Shown: one piece after another, positions 5,779 to 12,890 of the stretch
Layout: each line of letters opens with the position of its first letter
How positions within the stretch are numbered: position 1 is the stretch's first letter
Assembly: GCA_903862375.1 (NCBI GenBank)
Contig: CAIOXR010000053.1
Span: 1-12,890 of the forward strand
DNA: 12,890 nucleotides
Source: an uncultured bacterium
GTDB taxonomy: Bacteria; Patescibacteriota; Minisyncoccia; Phycocordibacterales; UBA9973
Direction: 5' to 3'
The notes under the pieces: model-generated
The model's database searches: none
What the model saw: the letters and a program-made list of their open reading frames with translations, nothing else
Told to the model about the DNA's origin: nothing
Position numbers and translations under genes: made by a program

Positions 5779-8214
5779 ATGGAAAAAGAAATTCCTCATA
5801 ATCGTGATATAACTTACTTTGCTAAAACGAATTTTCGTAATAGTGAAGATATCTTTGGCATTAGGCGAAAGGATCGTCGTCAACATATGTATATACTTGG
5901 TAAATCAGGTACTGGTAAATCAGTTCTACTTTCAAATCTGATTGTTCAGAATATTCAAAATGGTGAAGGTGTTTGTGTTGTTGATCCCCACGGAGAACTT
6001 GTTGAAGAAATTCTTCATCTTATACCAGATCATAGAACTAAAGATGTGATTTATTTTAATCCTGCAGATACTGATTTTCATATTGGATTTAATGTCATTC
6101 AGTTAGATGATCCTAAATATAAGCACTTGGTAGCATCTGGTCTTATGGGGATCTTTACTAAAATTTGGGCAAATGCATGGAGTTCTCGTATGGAATATAT
6201 TTTGAATAATGCAATTTTAGCATTGCTTGATACTCCTGGCACTACACTATTGGGAATTCCTCGTCTACTTGTTGATAAAGATTATCGTCAAATGATAATA
6301 AGTAATTTAAAAGATCCAGTAGTGAAAGCTTTCTGGGTCCATGAGTATGAGCAATGGCGTGAACAATTCAGAAATGAAGCCATAGCTCCAATTCAGAATA
6401 AAGTTGGACAATTTCTCTCTACTTCTATTATCCGAAACGTCGTTGGACAACCGAAATCTACTATCGATATTTTTGATATTATGAATGAAGGTAAAATTTT
6501 CTTAGTCAACGTTTCTAAGGGACGTATTGGTGAAGATAATTCTGCTTTGCTTGGAGGTATGATTATCACAAAGATTCAGCTTGCTGCTATGGAGCGTGTT
6601 CGTATTCCCGAGGAAGAACGTAAAGATTTTTATCTATATGTTGATGAATTTCAGAATTTTGCGACAGACTCGTTTGCAAATATCTTATCAGAAGCTCGTA
6701 AGTATAGATTGAATCTTACTGTAGCCCATCAGTATACTGCTCAGCTTGAAAATAAAGATGGTTCAAAAGTTCGTGATGCAGTTTTTGGTAACGTTGGTAC
6801 AATGATTATATTTAGAGTTGGAGCGGATGACGCGGATTTTCTAGAAAAAGAATTTGAACCCGAATTTACTGCTCAGGATTTAGTAAATTTACCAAACTTT
6901 CATGTCTATTTAAAGCTTATGATAAATGGAGTAACTAGTCGTCCTTTCTCAGCTACGACTCTTCCTCCTATTAAGGTAGATCCTTCCTCCGGTGTTAAAG
7001 ATAAGATTGTTGAATCTTCTCGTAAGCTCTACACTCGTCCACGCCAAGAAGTAGAAGATGAAATATCTAAATGGAGTGGAATGCTTCAAGTTGGAGAAGG
7101 TGAAGCAAAATATAAAGCTGATTGTTCGAATTGTAAAAAGTCTACAATGGTACCATTTGAGCCGCAAGAGGGTAGACCGGTATATTGTAAAGATTGTATG
7201 TTTAAGATTAAGAGTGGAGAGTTAAAACCAGAGACTGGTTTCGTCGCTTCTCGTTCTTCTAGACAAGAAGAAAAAGTTTCAACTTCACCTTTAGCAGCAC
7301 TTGGTATAGAATTTGCCGTAACTGATACTAATTTTAAAGTATCTAAAAACCAAGAACAGACCGATCAAAAGTCATTACCCATGAATAGGATAAATGGTAA
7401 TATTAAAAATAACACCAATGTAACAAAAAATTACAACCCAAATAATAATAAAAAATTTAACCAGAATAAATTACCATATGTTAAAGTGGAGAAAAAACAT
7501 ACTGGCCCTTCACCATTATTAAAAGGTTTATTACAAAAAATTGGTTTGAATAAAGAGGATGATGTGGCTTCTTTAAATAAAGAAGAAATATTTGAAGTCA
7601 AGAAAGAAGTTCCTGTACCAATTTCTCTTTCTTCCCTTAAGAGACAAGATAATCAAGAAATAAAAAAAGAATTTGTTATTCCTACTAAAGAAGCTTCTGA
7701 AGAAAAGAAATCATCTTTGAAAGATTTATTAGCACGAACAGTGAATCACACTAATCAGGTAGCAGAAGTAGAAGTTGAAGATAAAAAAGAAGAAGAAGAG
7801 ATTATTCCTCCTGTAATAGAAGAAATTCCTTTTATTAAAGAAGTGGAACCTATTATTGAAGATGAAATAAAAAATGTAGAGCCTACTCCAGTACCTGAGA
7901 TGGTTATAGAAGAAAAACAAGAGGAATCTAAAATAATTATAGATGATAATAAGAAAGAACCTGAAATCATAGAAGAAATATATACTAAACCAAAAGAGGA
8001 GGAAGAAGAATACAAAAGACCAGATATAGTTTCTGAGAATATTGATAAACAAGAATTTGTACCACCAGTAGCTTCTTATAACATTCCAAAAAAAGAAGAT
8101 CCTGTGATAGAAGATAAGGTTATAGAAAAAGATGTAAACGATACTGATTCTTGGCAAAAACCAAAAGTGAAAAGGGAAGTCCCAGAGGATGTCCTTCGGA
8201 AAGTATTAGAATAA
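5779..8214 (+). CDS. VirD4/TraG-like type IV secretion DNA-binding ATPase with zinc ribbon and charged tail (ATPase 2)
   Basis: An 811-residue protein. The ATPase core fills about residues 20-420: Walker A GKSGTGKS (41-48), VVDPHGEL with Asp69, and LYVDEFQN with Asp289-Glu290, the same set as ATPase 1. A four-cysteine ribbon follows (CSNC 449-452, CKDC 470-473, with VPFEPQEGRPVYC leading into the second pair), likely binding one zinc and perhaps nucleic acid. From about 500 on, the protein is low-complexity: an Asn/Lys-rich part, then long Glu/Lys/Pro/Ile stretches, probably disordered. It closes with a hydrophobic-charged end, VPEDVLRKVLE, that could be a docking peptide (inference). No membrane helix is visible. 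It has its own promoter after a terminator and leads an apparent operon with the lamin-tail protein 15 bases downstream. By family it would drive DNA or protein transport; the channel is not encoded here. Confidence 0.87.
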   Translation: MEKEIPHNRDITYFAKTNFRNSEDIFGIRRKDRRQHMYILGKSGTGKSVLLSNLIVQNIQNGEGVCVVDPHGELVEEILHLIPDHRTKDVIYFNPADTDFHIGFNVIQLDDPKYKHLVASGLMGIFTKIWANAWSSRMEYILNNAILALLDTPGTTLLGIPRLLVDKDYRQMIISNLKDPVVKAFWVHEYEQWREQFRNEAIAPIQNKVGQFLSTSIIRNVVGQPKSTIDIFDIMNEGKIFLVNVSKGRIGEDNSALLGGMIITKIQLAAMERVRIPEEERKDFYLYVDEFQNFATDSFANILSEARKYRLNLTVAHQYTAQLENKDGSKVRDAVFGNVGTMIIFRVGADDADFLEKEFEPEFTAQDLVNLPNFHVYLKLMINGVTSRPFSATTLPPIKVDPSSGVKDKIVESSRKLYTRPRQEVEDEISKWSGMLQVGEGEAKYKADCSNCKKSTMVPFEPQEGRPVYCKDCMFKIKSGELKPETGFVASRSSRQEEKVSTSPLAALGIEFAVTDTNFKVSKNQEQTDQKSLPMNRINGNIKNNTNVTKNYNPNNNKKFNQNKLPYVKVEKKHTGPSPLLKGLLQKIGLNKEDDVASLNKEEIFEVKKEVPVPISLSSLKRQDNQEIKKEFVIPTKEASEEKKSSLKDLLARTVNHTNQVAEVEVEDKKEEEEIIPPVIEEIPFIKEVEPIIEDEIKNVEPTPVPEMVIEEKQEESKIIIDDNKKEPEIIEEIYTKPKEEEEEYKRPDIVSENIDKQEFVPPVASYNIPKKEDPVIEDKVIEKDVNDTDSWQKPKVKREVPEDVLRKVLE

Positions 8215-8229
8215 TTAATTTATCATTTT

Positions 8230-9714
8230 ATGATTAAGAAAAGTGTAAAATATATAATTTGTTTAATAATTGTATTTTATGTTTTTGTAAATAAAGCACA
8301 AGCAAGTGTATCTATAAATGAGATAGAGATTAATCCTACAGAAGAAAGATTTATCGAATTATATAATAATGATACTAGCTCTGTTGATCTAACTGATTGG
8401 TATATACAGAGAAAGACTTCGACTGGGGCAAGTTATGGTTCTCTTGTATCAAAGACTAACTTTCAAGGAAAAAGTATTGAAGCAAATAGTTATTTTATTA
8501 TTTCGAAAAATAGTTTAAGTAATTCAGATATTGTTTATGATGGTCTAACTTTAACTGAATCAAATTCTATTCAACTGAAGAATAGTGAAGGAAATGTTGT
8601 GGATAAGATAGGATGGGGAGATTCTACTGATTGTGGTGGAATATGTGCTCCGAACCCGACAGAAGGTAAAAGTATAGGGAAAGATTCTAGTGGTAATTGG
8701 GTCATTGCATCTCCTACACCTAAGATTAAAAATTCTGAATCTATAAATATAGATAATAATATTTCTTCAGATTCTAGTTCCACTTCTAGCTCTAGTACTA
8801 GTTCGGGTGGTGGTAGTTATTCGTCATCAAGTACACCTAAAAAAGAAATAGAAAATTTTAAAATTATTACTAAAATTATAATTCCTAAAACAGTTACTGC
8901 TACGATTCCTTTCAGTATTGACCATATTACTACAGGTACTAAAAAAGAAAAGATTATTTTAGGAAAATTTATTTGGAATTTTGGTGATGGTATGAGTAAA
9001 GAAGGAGCAATTTCTGATCCTTTTGATTATTTTTATCAATATCCAGGAGATTATGTAGTTACTCTTTCTTATTATAATAATATTTTTGAAACTATTCCGA
9101 TTGCTACAGATAGAGTAACTATTAAAGTTATATCTTCTGGGGTGAATATACTTTCAGTTGGCACACTGAGTGATCCATATATAGAGATAGAAAATAATTC
9201 AAATTATGAGATAGCTCTTTATAAATGGATAATTAAAGGTAGTAATCATTCTTTCGTGATACCAGAAGGGATGATAATTTTACCAAATAAAAAATTAAAA
9301 TTATCACCTAAGATTACTGGTTTTACATTTGATGATTTAAATTCAATAACTATCATGAATTCTTCTGGAGAAATATTTGCGAGTTATCCAAATAAGATTC
9401 AAAAAAATACAAAATATTTTGATACTAGTATATCTCAAGAAAAAAATAATCAAACAGAATTAAATATTAATAAAAAAGATGATATTAAACAAGTAAATGA
9501 AAAAGAAGGGTATAAAGAAGTTATAAATTTGAATGATTTATCAGCAAATGCTTCAGGAGTAAGTTCTCTAGATAAAAGTACTTATTCATGGCTGGGACTT
9601 ATCTTTGTCATTATAATCGGAATAATAAGTGTTATTTTATTGCGCAATAAGAAAGATTATCCTGATTATATAGATAAAGAAATAAGTGCTAAAGATATGA
9701 CTATAATTGAGTAA
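8230..9714 (+). CDS. Secreted, membrane-anchored lamin-tail/PKD domain protein
   Basis: A 494-residue surface protein. A signal peptide covers about 1-25, with a likely cut after AQA (23-25). A lamin-tail domain follows (about 26-165), seen in INEIEINP...FIELYNN...VDLTDWYI and the later IQLKNSEGNVVDKIGWG; it holds a Cys135/Cys139 pair. A Ser/Gly-rich linker (178-202) leads to a PKD-like domain (about 210-300) with WNFGDG (249-254) and YPGDYVVTLSY. A second, diverged lamin-tail-like segment follows (about 303-395). One membrane helix (about 454-471) and a basic/charged cytoplasmic tail end the protein, so the domains face outward. Such domains usually mediate adhesion or binding at the envelope. 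It sits 15 bases after ATPase 2, so a role as its outer partner is plausible but not shown. Confidence 0.82.
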   Translation: MIKKSVKYIICLIIVFYVFVNKAQASVSINEIEINPTEERFIELYNNDTSSVDLTDWYIQRKTSTGASYGSLVSKTNFQGKSIEANSYFIISKNSLSNSDIVYDGLTLTESNSIQLKNSEGNVVDKIGWGDSTDCGGICAPNPTEGKSIGKDSSGNWVIASPTPKIKNSESINIDNNISSDSSSTSSSSTSSGGGSYSSSSTPKKEIENFKIITKIIIPKTVTATIPFSIDHITTGTKKEKIILGKFIWNFGDGMSKEGAISDPFDYFYQYPGDYVVTLSYYNNIFETIPIATDRVTIKVISSGVNILSVGTLSDPYIEIENNSNYEIALYKWIIKGSNHSFVIPEGMIILPNKKLKLSPKITGFTFDDLNSITIMNSSGEIFASYPNKIQKNTKYFDTSISQEKNNQTELNINKKDDIKQVNEKEGYKEVINLNDLSANASGVSSLDKSTYSWLGLIFVIIIGIISVILLRNKKDYPDYIDKEISAKDMTIIE

Positions 9715-9725
9715 TATAGACAAAA

Positions 9726-9742
9726 TTACATTATAAATGTAA
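9726..9742. promoter_or_regulatory. Perfect inverted repeat upstream of cysteine-rich protein B
   Basis: TTACATT-ATA-AATGTAA is a perfect 7-bp inverted repeat with a 3-base centre, nine bases before the ATG at 9752 in the 37-base gap after the lamin-tail gene. It could be an operator or a small mRNA hairpin. No T-run follows, so it is not an ordinary terminator. Confidence 0.4.
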
Positions 9743-9751
9743 GCTTATAGT

Positions 9752-11506
9752 ATGGAAACAAAAAACTGTCAGAATTGTAAAAATGACTTCAATATCGAAC
9801 CTGAAGACTTTTTATTTTATGAAAAGATTAAAGTTCCTCCACCAACTTTTTGTCAATATTGTCGAGCTGAAAGGAGATTTTCTTTTAGAAATGAAAAAAA
9901 ATTATTTAAGATAAAAGATGCTTTTACGGGGAAAGATATTTTTTCTTTATATCCTACAGAATGTAAAAAAAAAATTATTTCTCATGAAAATTGGCATAGT
10001 GACCAATGGAATGCTGAAGATTATGCTTTAGACTATGATTTTTCTAAAACATTTTTTGAACAATTTAATCAAATGGAGATGAATGTTCCAGTCTTGGCTA
10101 TGAGAACTCAAATGATGGTCAATAGCCCATATTGTGCAAATGCAACAGGATTAAAAAATTGTTATCTTTGCTTTGCTTCTTCTTATTCAGAAGATTCTAT
10201 GTACAATCAATATACTGATTATTCAAAAGATTGTATAGATAATTCCCATGTAAATCATTCAGAAAGATGCTATGAATCATTTTGGTTGCAGAGTTGTTAT
10301 CAATGTCATTTTACTATAATGTCTGTTGAGTCAAGTAATTTATGGTTCTGTCGTGACTGTTTAGGCTGTAATGATTGTATAGGTTGTACAAATTTAAGAA
10401 AATCATCATATTGTATTTTTAATGTTCAGTATACAAAAGAAGAATATAAAATAAAAATTGACAAAATGAAATTAAATACTACTTCTGGAGTTTTAAGAAT
10501 TAAAGAAATTTCAAGAAATTTTTGGCTCACTCAGCCAAATAAAAATCATCAAGGATTGAGAAGTATTGATTCTACTGGTTCTTATATAACTGATTGTAAG
10601 GATGTAAATGATAGTTATATTATTCGAGAAAGTGAAAATATGAGATATTGTCAGTATATGGGTGTTCCTAAGAATAAAGATTGTTATGATGCAAATACAT
10701 GGGGTTTTGGTATGGAATTACATTATGAAACAGTAATGTGTGGTGATCATTCATTTAATATTAAATTCTCTTTGAGTTGTTGGCCCGCATGTAAGAATAT
10801 TGAATATAGTATGTACTTATTAAATTGCTCAGATTGTTTTGGCTGTGTTGGCTTGAAGAAAAAACAGTATTGTATTTTAAATAAACAATATACAAAAAAA
10901 GAATACTTTGAAATGATAGAGAAAATAAAGAAACATATGGATGATATGCCTTATTTAGATAGAAAAGGAAATATTTATAAATATGGAGAATATTTTCCTG
11001 TAGAATTATCTCCTTTTGGATATAACAATACGATTGCTATTCAACATTTTGAAATGAATAAAGAGGATGCATCTAAATTCAATTATCCGTGGATAGAAGT
11101 TGAAAAAGGACGATATACTATTACAAAAAAGATTGGTGATGTTCCTGACGATATAAATGATATATATGAAAATATACTAGAAGAAGTAATTGAGTGCAGT
11201 CAATGTAAAAGTGCTTATAAAATAATAGAGAATGAATTTATTTTTTATAAAAAAGAGAATTTACCTATTCCTATTTTTTGTAATGATTGTCGTTATGAAA
11301 AAAGAATTAAAGATAGATTAAAAATTTTTCTATTTAAAAGAAAATGTATGTGTAATGGGGAAGGCGACATAACAGGGATTTATAAAAATACATGTAAGCA
11401 TATTCATGGCGATAATTCATGCGGAGAAGAATTTAAAACAGGTTATTCACCTGATAGACTTGAGATTATATACTGTGAGAAGTGCTATCAACAAGAAGTA
11501 ATATAA
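9752..11506 (+). CDS. Cysteine-rich zinc-ribbon/solenoid protein B, function unknown
   Basis: A 584-residue paralogue of protein A with about 38 cysteines. I do not know its function. N-terminal ribbon: CQNC (6-9) and CQYC (34-37). The next segment corresponds to a second ribbon in protein C but keeps only Cys71, followed by WHSDQW (81-86). The first Cys-rich half ends in CIGCTNLRKSSYCIFNVQYT (module 209-232), the second in CFGCVGLKKKQYCILNKQYT (module 362-385). Then come YGEYFPVELSPFGYN and a larger C-terminal zinc region than in A: CSQC (482-485), CNDC (510-513), CMC (532-534) and CEKC (575-578), with further Cys and His between. No signal peptide or membrane helix is seen. It lies 37 bases after the lamin-tail gene and one base before protein C, so it is probably in the ATPase 2 operon. 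Confidence 0.85.
   Translation: METKNCQNCKNDFNIEPEDFLFYEKIKVPPPTFCQYCRAERRFSFRNEKKLFKIKDAFTGKDIFSLYPTECKKKIISHENWHSDQWNAEDYALDYDFSKTFFEQFNQMEMNVPVLAMRTQMMVNSPYCANATGLKNCYLCFASSYSEDSMYNQYTDYSKDCIDNSHVNHSERCYESFWLQSCYQCHFTIMSVESSNLWFCRDCLGCNDCIGCTNLRKSSYCIFNVQYTKEEYKIKIDKMKLNTTSGVLRIKEISRNFWLTQPNKNHQGLRSIDSTGSYITDCKDVNDSYIIRESENMRYCQYMGVPKNKDCYDANTWGFGMELHYETVMCGDHSFNIKFSLSCWPACKNIEYSMYLLNCSDCFGCVGLKKKQYCILNKQYTKKEYFEMIEKIKKHMDDMPYLDRKGNIYKYGEYFPVELSPFGYNNTIAIQHFEMNKEDASKFNYPWIEVEKGRYTITKKIGDVPDDINDIYENILEEVIECSQCKSAYKIIENEFIFYKKENLPIPIFCNDCRYEKRIKDRLKIFLFKRKCMCNGEGDITGIYKNTCKHIHGDNSCGEEFKTGYSPDRLEIIYCEKCYQQEVI
9755..9777 (+). repeat. 23-bp direct repeat, copy 1 (start of protein B)
   Basis: The 23 bases beginning GAAACAAAAAACTGTCAGAA are identical to 11523-11545 near the start of protein C. 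They encode ETKNCQN, the entry to the first zinc ribbon, and mark B and C as a tandem duplication. Confidence 0.8.
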
Positions 11507-11507
11507 T

Positions 11508-12890
11508 ATGGAATACAGACAAGAAACAAAAAACTGTCAGAATTGCAAGATTGACTTCATAATCGAGCCTGAAGATTTTTTGTTCTATGAAAAGATCAAA
11601 GTACCACCTCCTACTTTTTGTTCTCACTGTAGGTTTGTCCGTAGAATGATATGGAGGAATGAACGATCACTCTATAAAAGAAAGTGTGATATGTGTGAGA
11701 AAAGTATAATTGGCATGTATAGTAAAGATAATATATTTCCAGTATATTGTCCTGATTGTTGGAAAAGTGATAATTGGGAAGCGGGAACATATGAAAAAAG
11801 TTATAATTTTTCTGAATGTTTTTTTAATCAATTTAAAGAATTATTTAATAAAGTTCCAAGGCAAAGTATAAGACATATAGGAGAATGTATAAATTCAGAA
11901 TATGCAAACTTTGTAGATAGCTCTAAGAATGTTTATTTATCTTATTCAATATTATGGGATAGTGAGGATATTTATTATTCAAATAATGTAGATAAATCAA
12001 AACAAATTATAGATTCTTTTAATGCAACAGAAAGTGAAATAATCTACCAGAGTATTAATATTTTAAAAAATTATAAATGTAAATATTCATATTGGTCTAT
12101 AAACTGCATAAACTGCAACTTCATGTTGGATTGTAATAATTGCCAAGATTGTTTTGGTTGTGTTAACTTACAAAATAAAACACATTGTATTTGGAATAAA
12201 CAATATAATAAAGAAGAATACAAAGAAAAGATGAAAGAGTTTAATATGGGGAGTTTCTATTTTATTCAAAAGACATTTGATGAATTTTGGGAGTTTTCGT
12301 TAGAGTTTCCAAGGAAGTATGCGAGAATAGTTAATTGTCTAAATTCTACGGGGGATGTAATTAGAGACAGTAGTAATTGTAAGTTTTTATTTAATAGTTA
12401 TGGATCAGAGAATGTTAATTATGGGTATAGGGTTGTGAAATCAAAAGATTCAATGGATACAAGTTTTATGAAGGCTGAATTGGTATACGAACATGCACAT
12501 GGTGGCTCTGAAAATAGTCAGAATATTAAATTTATAATTGAAGGTAAGCCTTCATTAGATACGGTAGAATATTCTGATCTTTGCCAATCCTCCTCCAACC
12601 TCTTCTCCTGCATCGGCTTAAAAAACAAACAATATTGCATCTTAAACAAACAATACACAAAAGAAGAATACTTTGAATTAGTAGATAAGATAAAACAACA
12701 TATGTCTGACATGCCCTACATAGATAGTAAAGGAAGGGTATACAAGTATGGTGAATTCTTCCCATACGAACTATGTCCATTCGGATACAATGAAGCAGTC
12801 ATAAACGACCACTTCCCATTAACAAAACAAGAGATAATAGATAAAGGATACCCATATAAAGAAAAGACCGATAATCTATATACTATTACT
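11508..12890 (+). CDS. Cysteine-rich zinc-ribbon/solenoid protein C (3' end outside window)
   Basis: An open frame of 461 codons runs off the window edge. The ATG lies one base after the stop of protein B; it gives four more N-terminal residues than B before the shared ETKNCQNC. It has two intact N-terminal ribbons: CQNC (10-13) with CSHC (38-41), and CDMC (60-63) with CPDC (81-84), the latter running into WKSDNW (85-90). The first half ends in CFGCVNLQNKTHCIWNKQYN (module 215-238), the second in LFSCIGLKNKQYCILNKQYT (module 365-388), where Leu365 replaces the usual first Cys. YGEFFPYELCPFGYN follows. By comparison with B, a C-terminal ribbon region of roughly 120-200 residues is missing. Codon use changes abruptly at 12579. 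Function unknown; the family assignment is secure. Confidence 0.85.
   Translation, partial: MEYRQETKNCQNCKIDFIIEPEDFLFYEKIKVPPPTFCSHCRFVRRMIWRNERSLYKRKCDMCEKSIIGMYSKDNIFPVYCPDCWKSDNWEAGTYEKSYNFSECFFNQFKELFNKVPRQSIRHIGECINSEYANFVDSSKNVYLSYSILWDSEDIYYSNNVDKSKQIIDSFNATESEIIYQSINILKNYKCKYSYWSINCINCNFMLDCNNCQDCFGCVNLQNKTHCIWNKQYNKEEYKEKMKEFNMGSFYFIQKTFDEFWEFSLEFPRKYARIVNCLNSTGDVIRDSSNCKFLFNSYGSENVNYGYRVVKSKDSMDTSFMKAELVYEHAHGGSENSQNIKFIIEGKPSLDTVEYSDLCQSSSNLFSCIGLKNKQYCILNKQYTKEEYFELVDKIKQHMSDMPYIDSKGRVYKYGEFFPYELCPFGYNEAVINDHFPLTKQEIIDKGYPYKEKTDNLYTIT
11523..11545 (+). repeat. 23-bp direct repeat, copy 2 (start of protein C)
   Basis: Identical to 9755-9777 in protein B; the similarity continues at lower identity through the first zinc ribbon (…EPEDF.FYEKIKVPPPTFC). 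Confidence 0.8.
12579..12890 (+). other. Segment of protein C with foreign-looking codon use
   Basis: By hand count, pyrimidine-ending codons are 33 C-ending to 20 T-ending here, against 4 to 55 in the 119 codons just before (12222-12578). Runs such as TCC TCC TCC AAC CTC TTC TCC TGC ATC GGC have no match elsewhere in the window. The frame and family motifs continue unbroken. Confidence 0.65.

Noticed and set aside
7729..8157. Two long minus-strand open frames opposite the tail of ATPase 2
   Set aside because: They are antisense readings of a Glu/Lys-rich low-complexity region, giving Phe/Tyr- or Ser-rich nonsense. The plus frame continues the ATPase to a conserved-looking C-terminus.
1686..8214. 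The ATPases as HerA/FtsK or VirB4 proteins
   Set aside because: They lack FtsK membrane and gamma domains and the VirB4 N-terminal domain; DPHGE plus VDEFQN and overall length fit the VirD4/TraG clade better.
11502..11507. TATAAT touching the ATG of protein C as a promoter
   Set aside because: A -10 here would start transcription inside the coding sequence. It arises from the stop codon and AT-rich junction; readthrough from protein B is simpler.
3560..12671. CRISPR array or non-coding tandem repeat in the Cys-rich regions
   Set aside because: The repetition is at protein level, in frame, with variable spacing and diverged DNA; there are no regular direct repeats with unique spacers.
12518..12780. 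Minus-strand open frames near the window end
   Set aside because: The plus strand here is the uninterrupted protein C frame with clear family motifs, so these are shadows; they also span the codon-switch point without any recognisable domain.
168..12890. Insertion sequence, prophage or integrative element boundaries
   Set aside because: There is no transposase, integrase, relaxase or terminal inverted repeat, and no copy of the tRNA 3' end elsewhere in the window to suggest attachment-site integration.

Overview
The window looks like a chromosomal piece of a Patescibacteria (CPR) bacterium, most likely of the Parcubacteria type. The evidence is AT-rich sequence, compact same-strand genes, no Shine-Dalgarno sequences before any start, a pair of VirD4/TraG-like ATPases without membrane anchors, and large cysteine-rich proteins of a kind I associate with this group. 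The placement is inference; there is no rRNA or other marker gene. The standard bacterial code fits: all closed genes end in TAA except one that ends in TGA.

Layout. Bases 1-89 hold nothing I can name. A complete tRNA-Ala(TGC) lies at 90-163 on the plus strand. Four bases later is the stop codon of a convergent minus-strand NRAMP-family metal transporter (168-1631). From 1686 to the end every gene is on the plus strand: ATPase 1 (1686-3197), cysteine-rich protein A (3206-4852), CutA-like protein (4929-5234), RibL/FAD-synthase-like nucleotidyltransferase (5245-5673) with a terminator over its stop, ATPase 2 with a zinc ribbon and a long charged tail (5779-8214), a secreted and membrane-anchored lamin-tail/PKD protein (8230-9714), cysteine-rich protein B (9752-11506), and cysteine-rich protein C (11508 to beyond the window edge).

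Transcription probably runs in three units: the NRAMP gene leftward; ATPase 1 to the nucleotidyltransferase, perhaps with an extra promoter before cutA; and ATPase 2 through the lamin-tail protein to proteins B and C. The two ATPase genes share almost the same -10 and leader sequence, and each is followed by one or more cysteine-rich paralogues, so an ATPase plus cysteine-rich protein unit appears twice.

Working together (inference): the ATPases suggest movement or remodelling of DNA or protein at the cell envelope, and the lamin-tail/PKD protein is a plausible surface partner. The cysteine-rich proteins have no known role. They combine terminal zinc ribbons with two solenoid-like halves, each ending in a conserved YCI.N.QY.KEEY module. 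With NRAMP and CutA nearby, metal handling is a second possible theme. The most unusual points are this cysteine-rich family, its repeated coupling to the ATPases, and an abrupt switch in codon use inside protein C.
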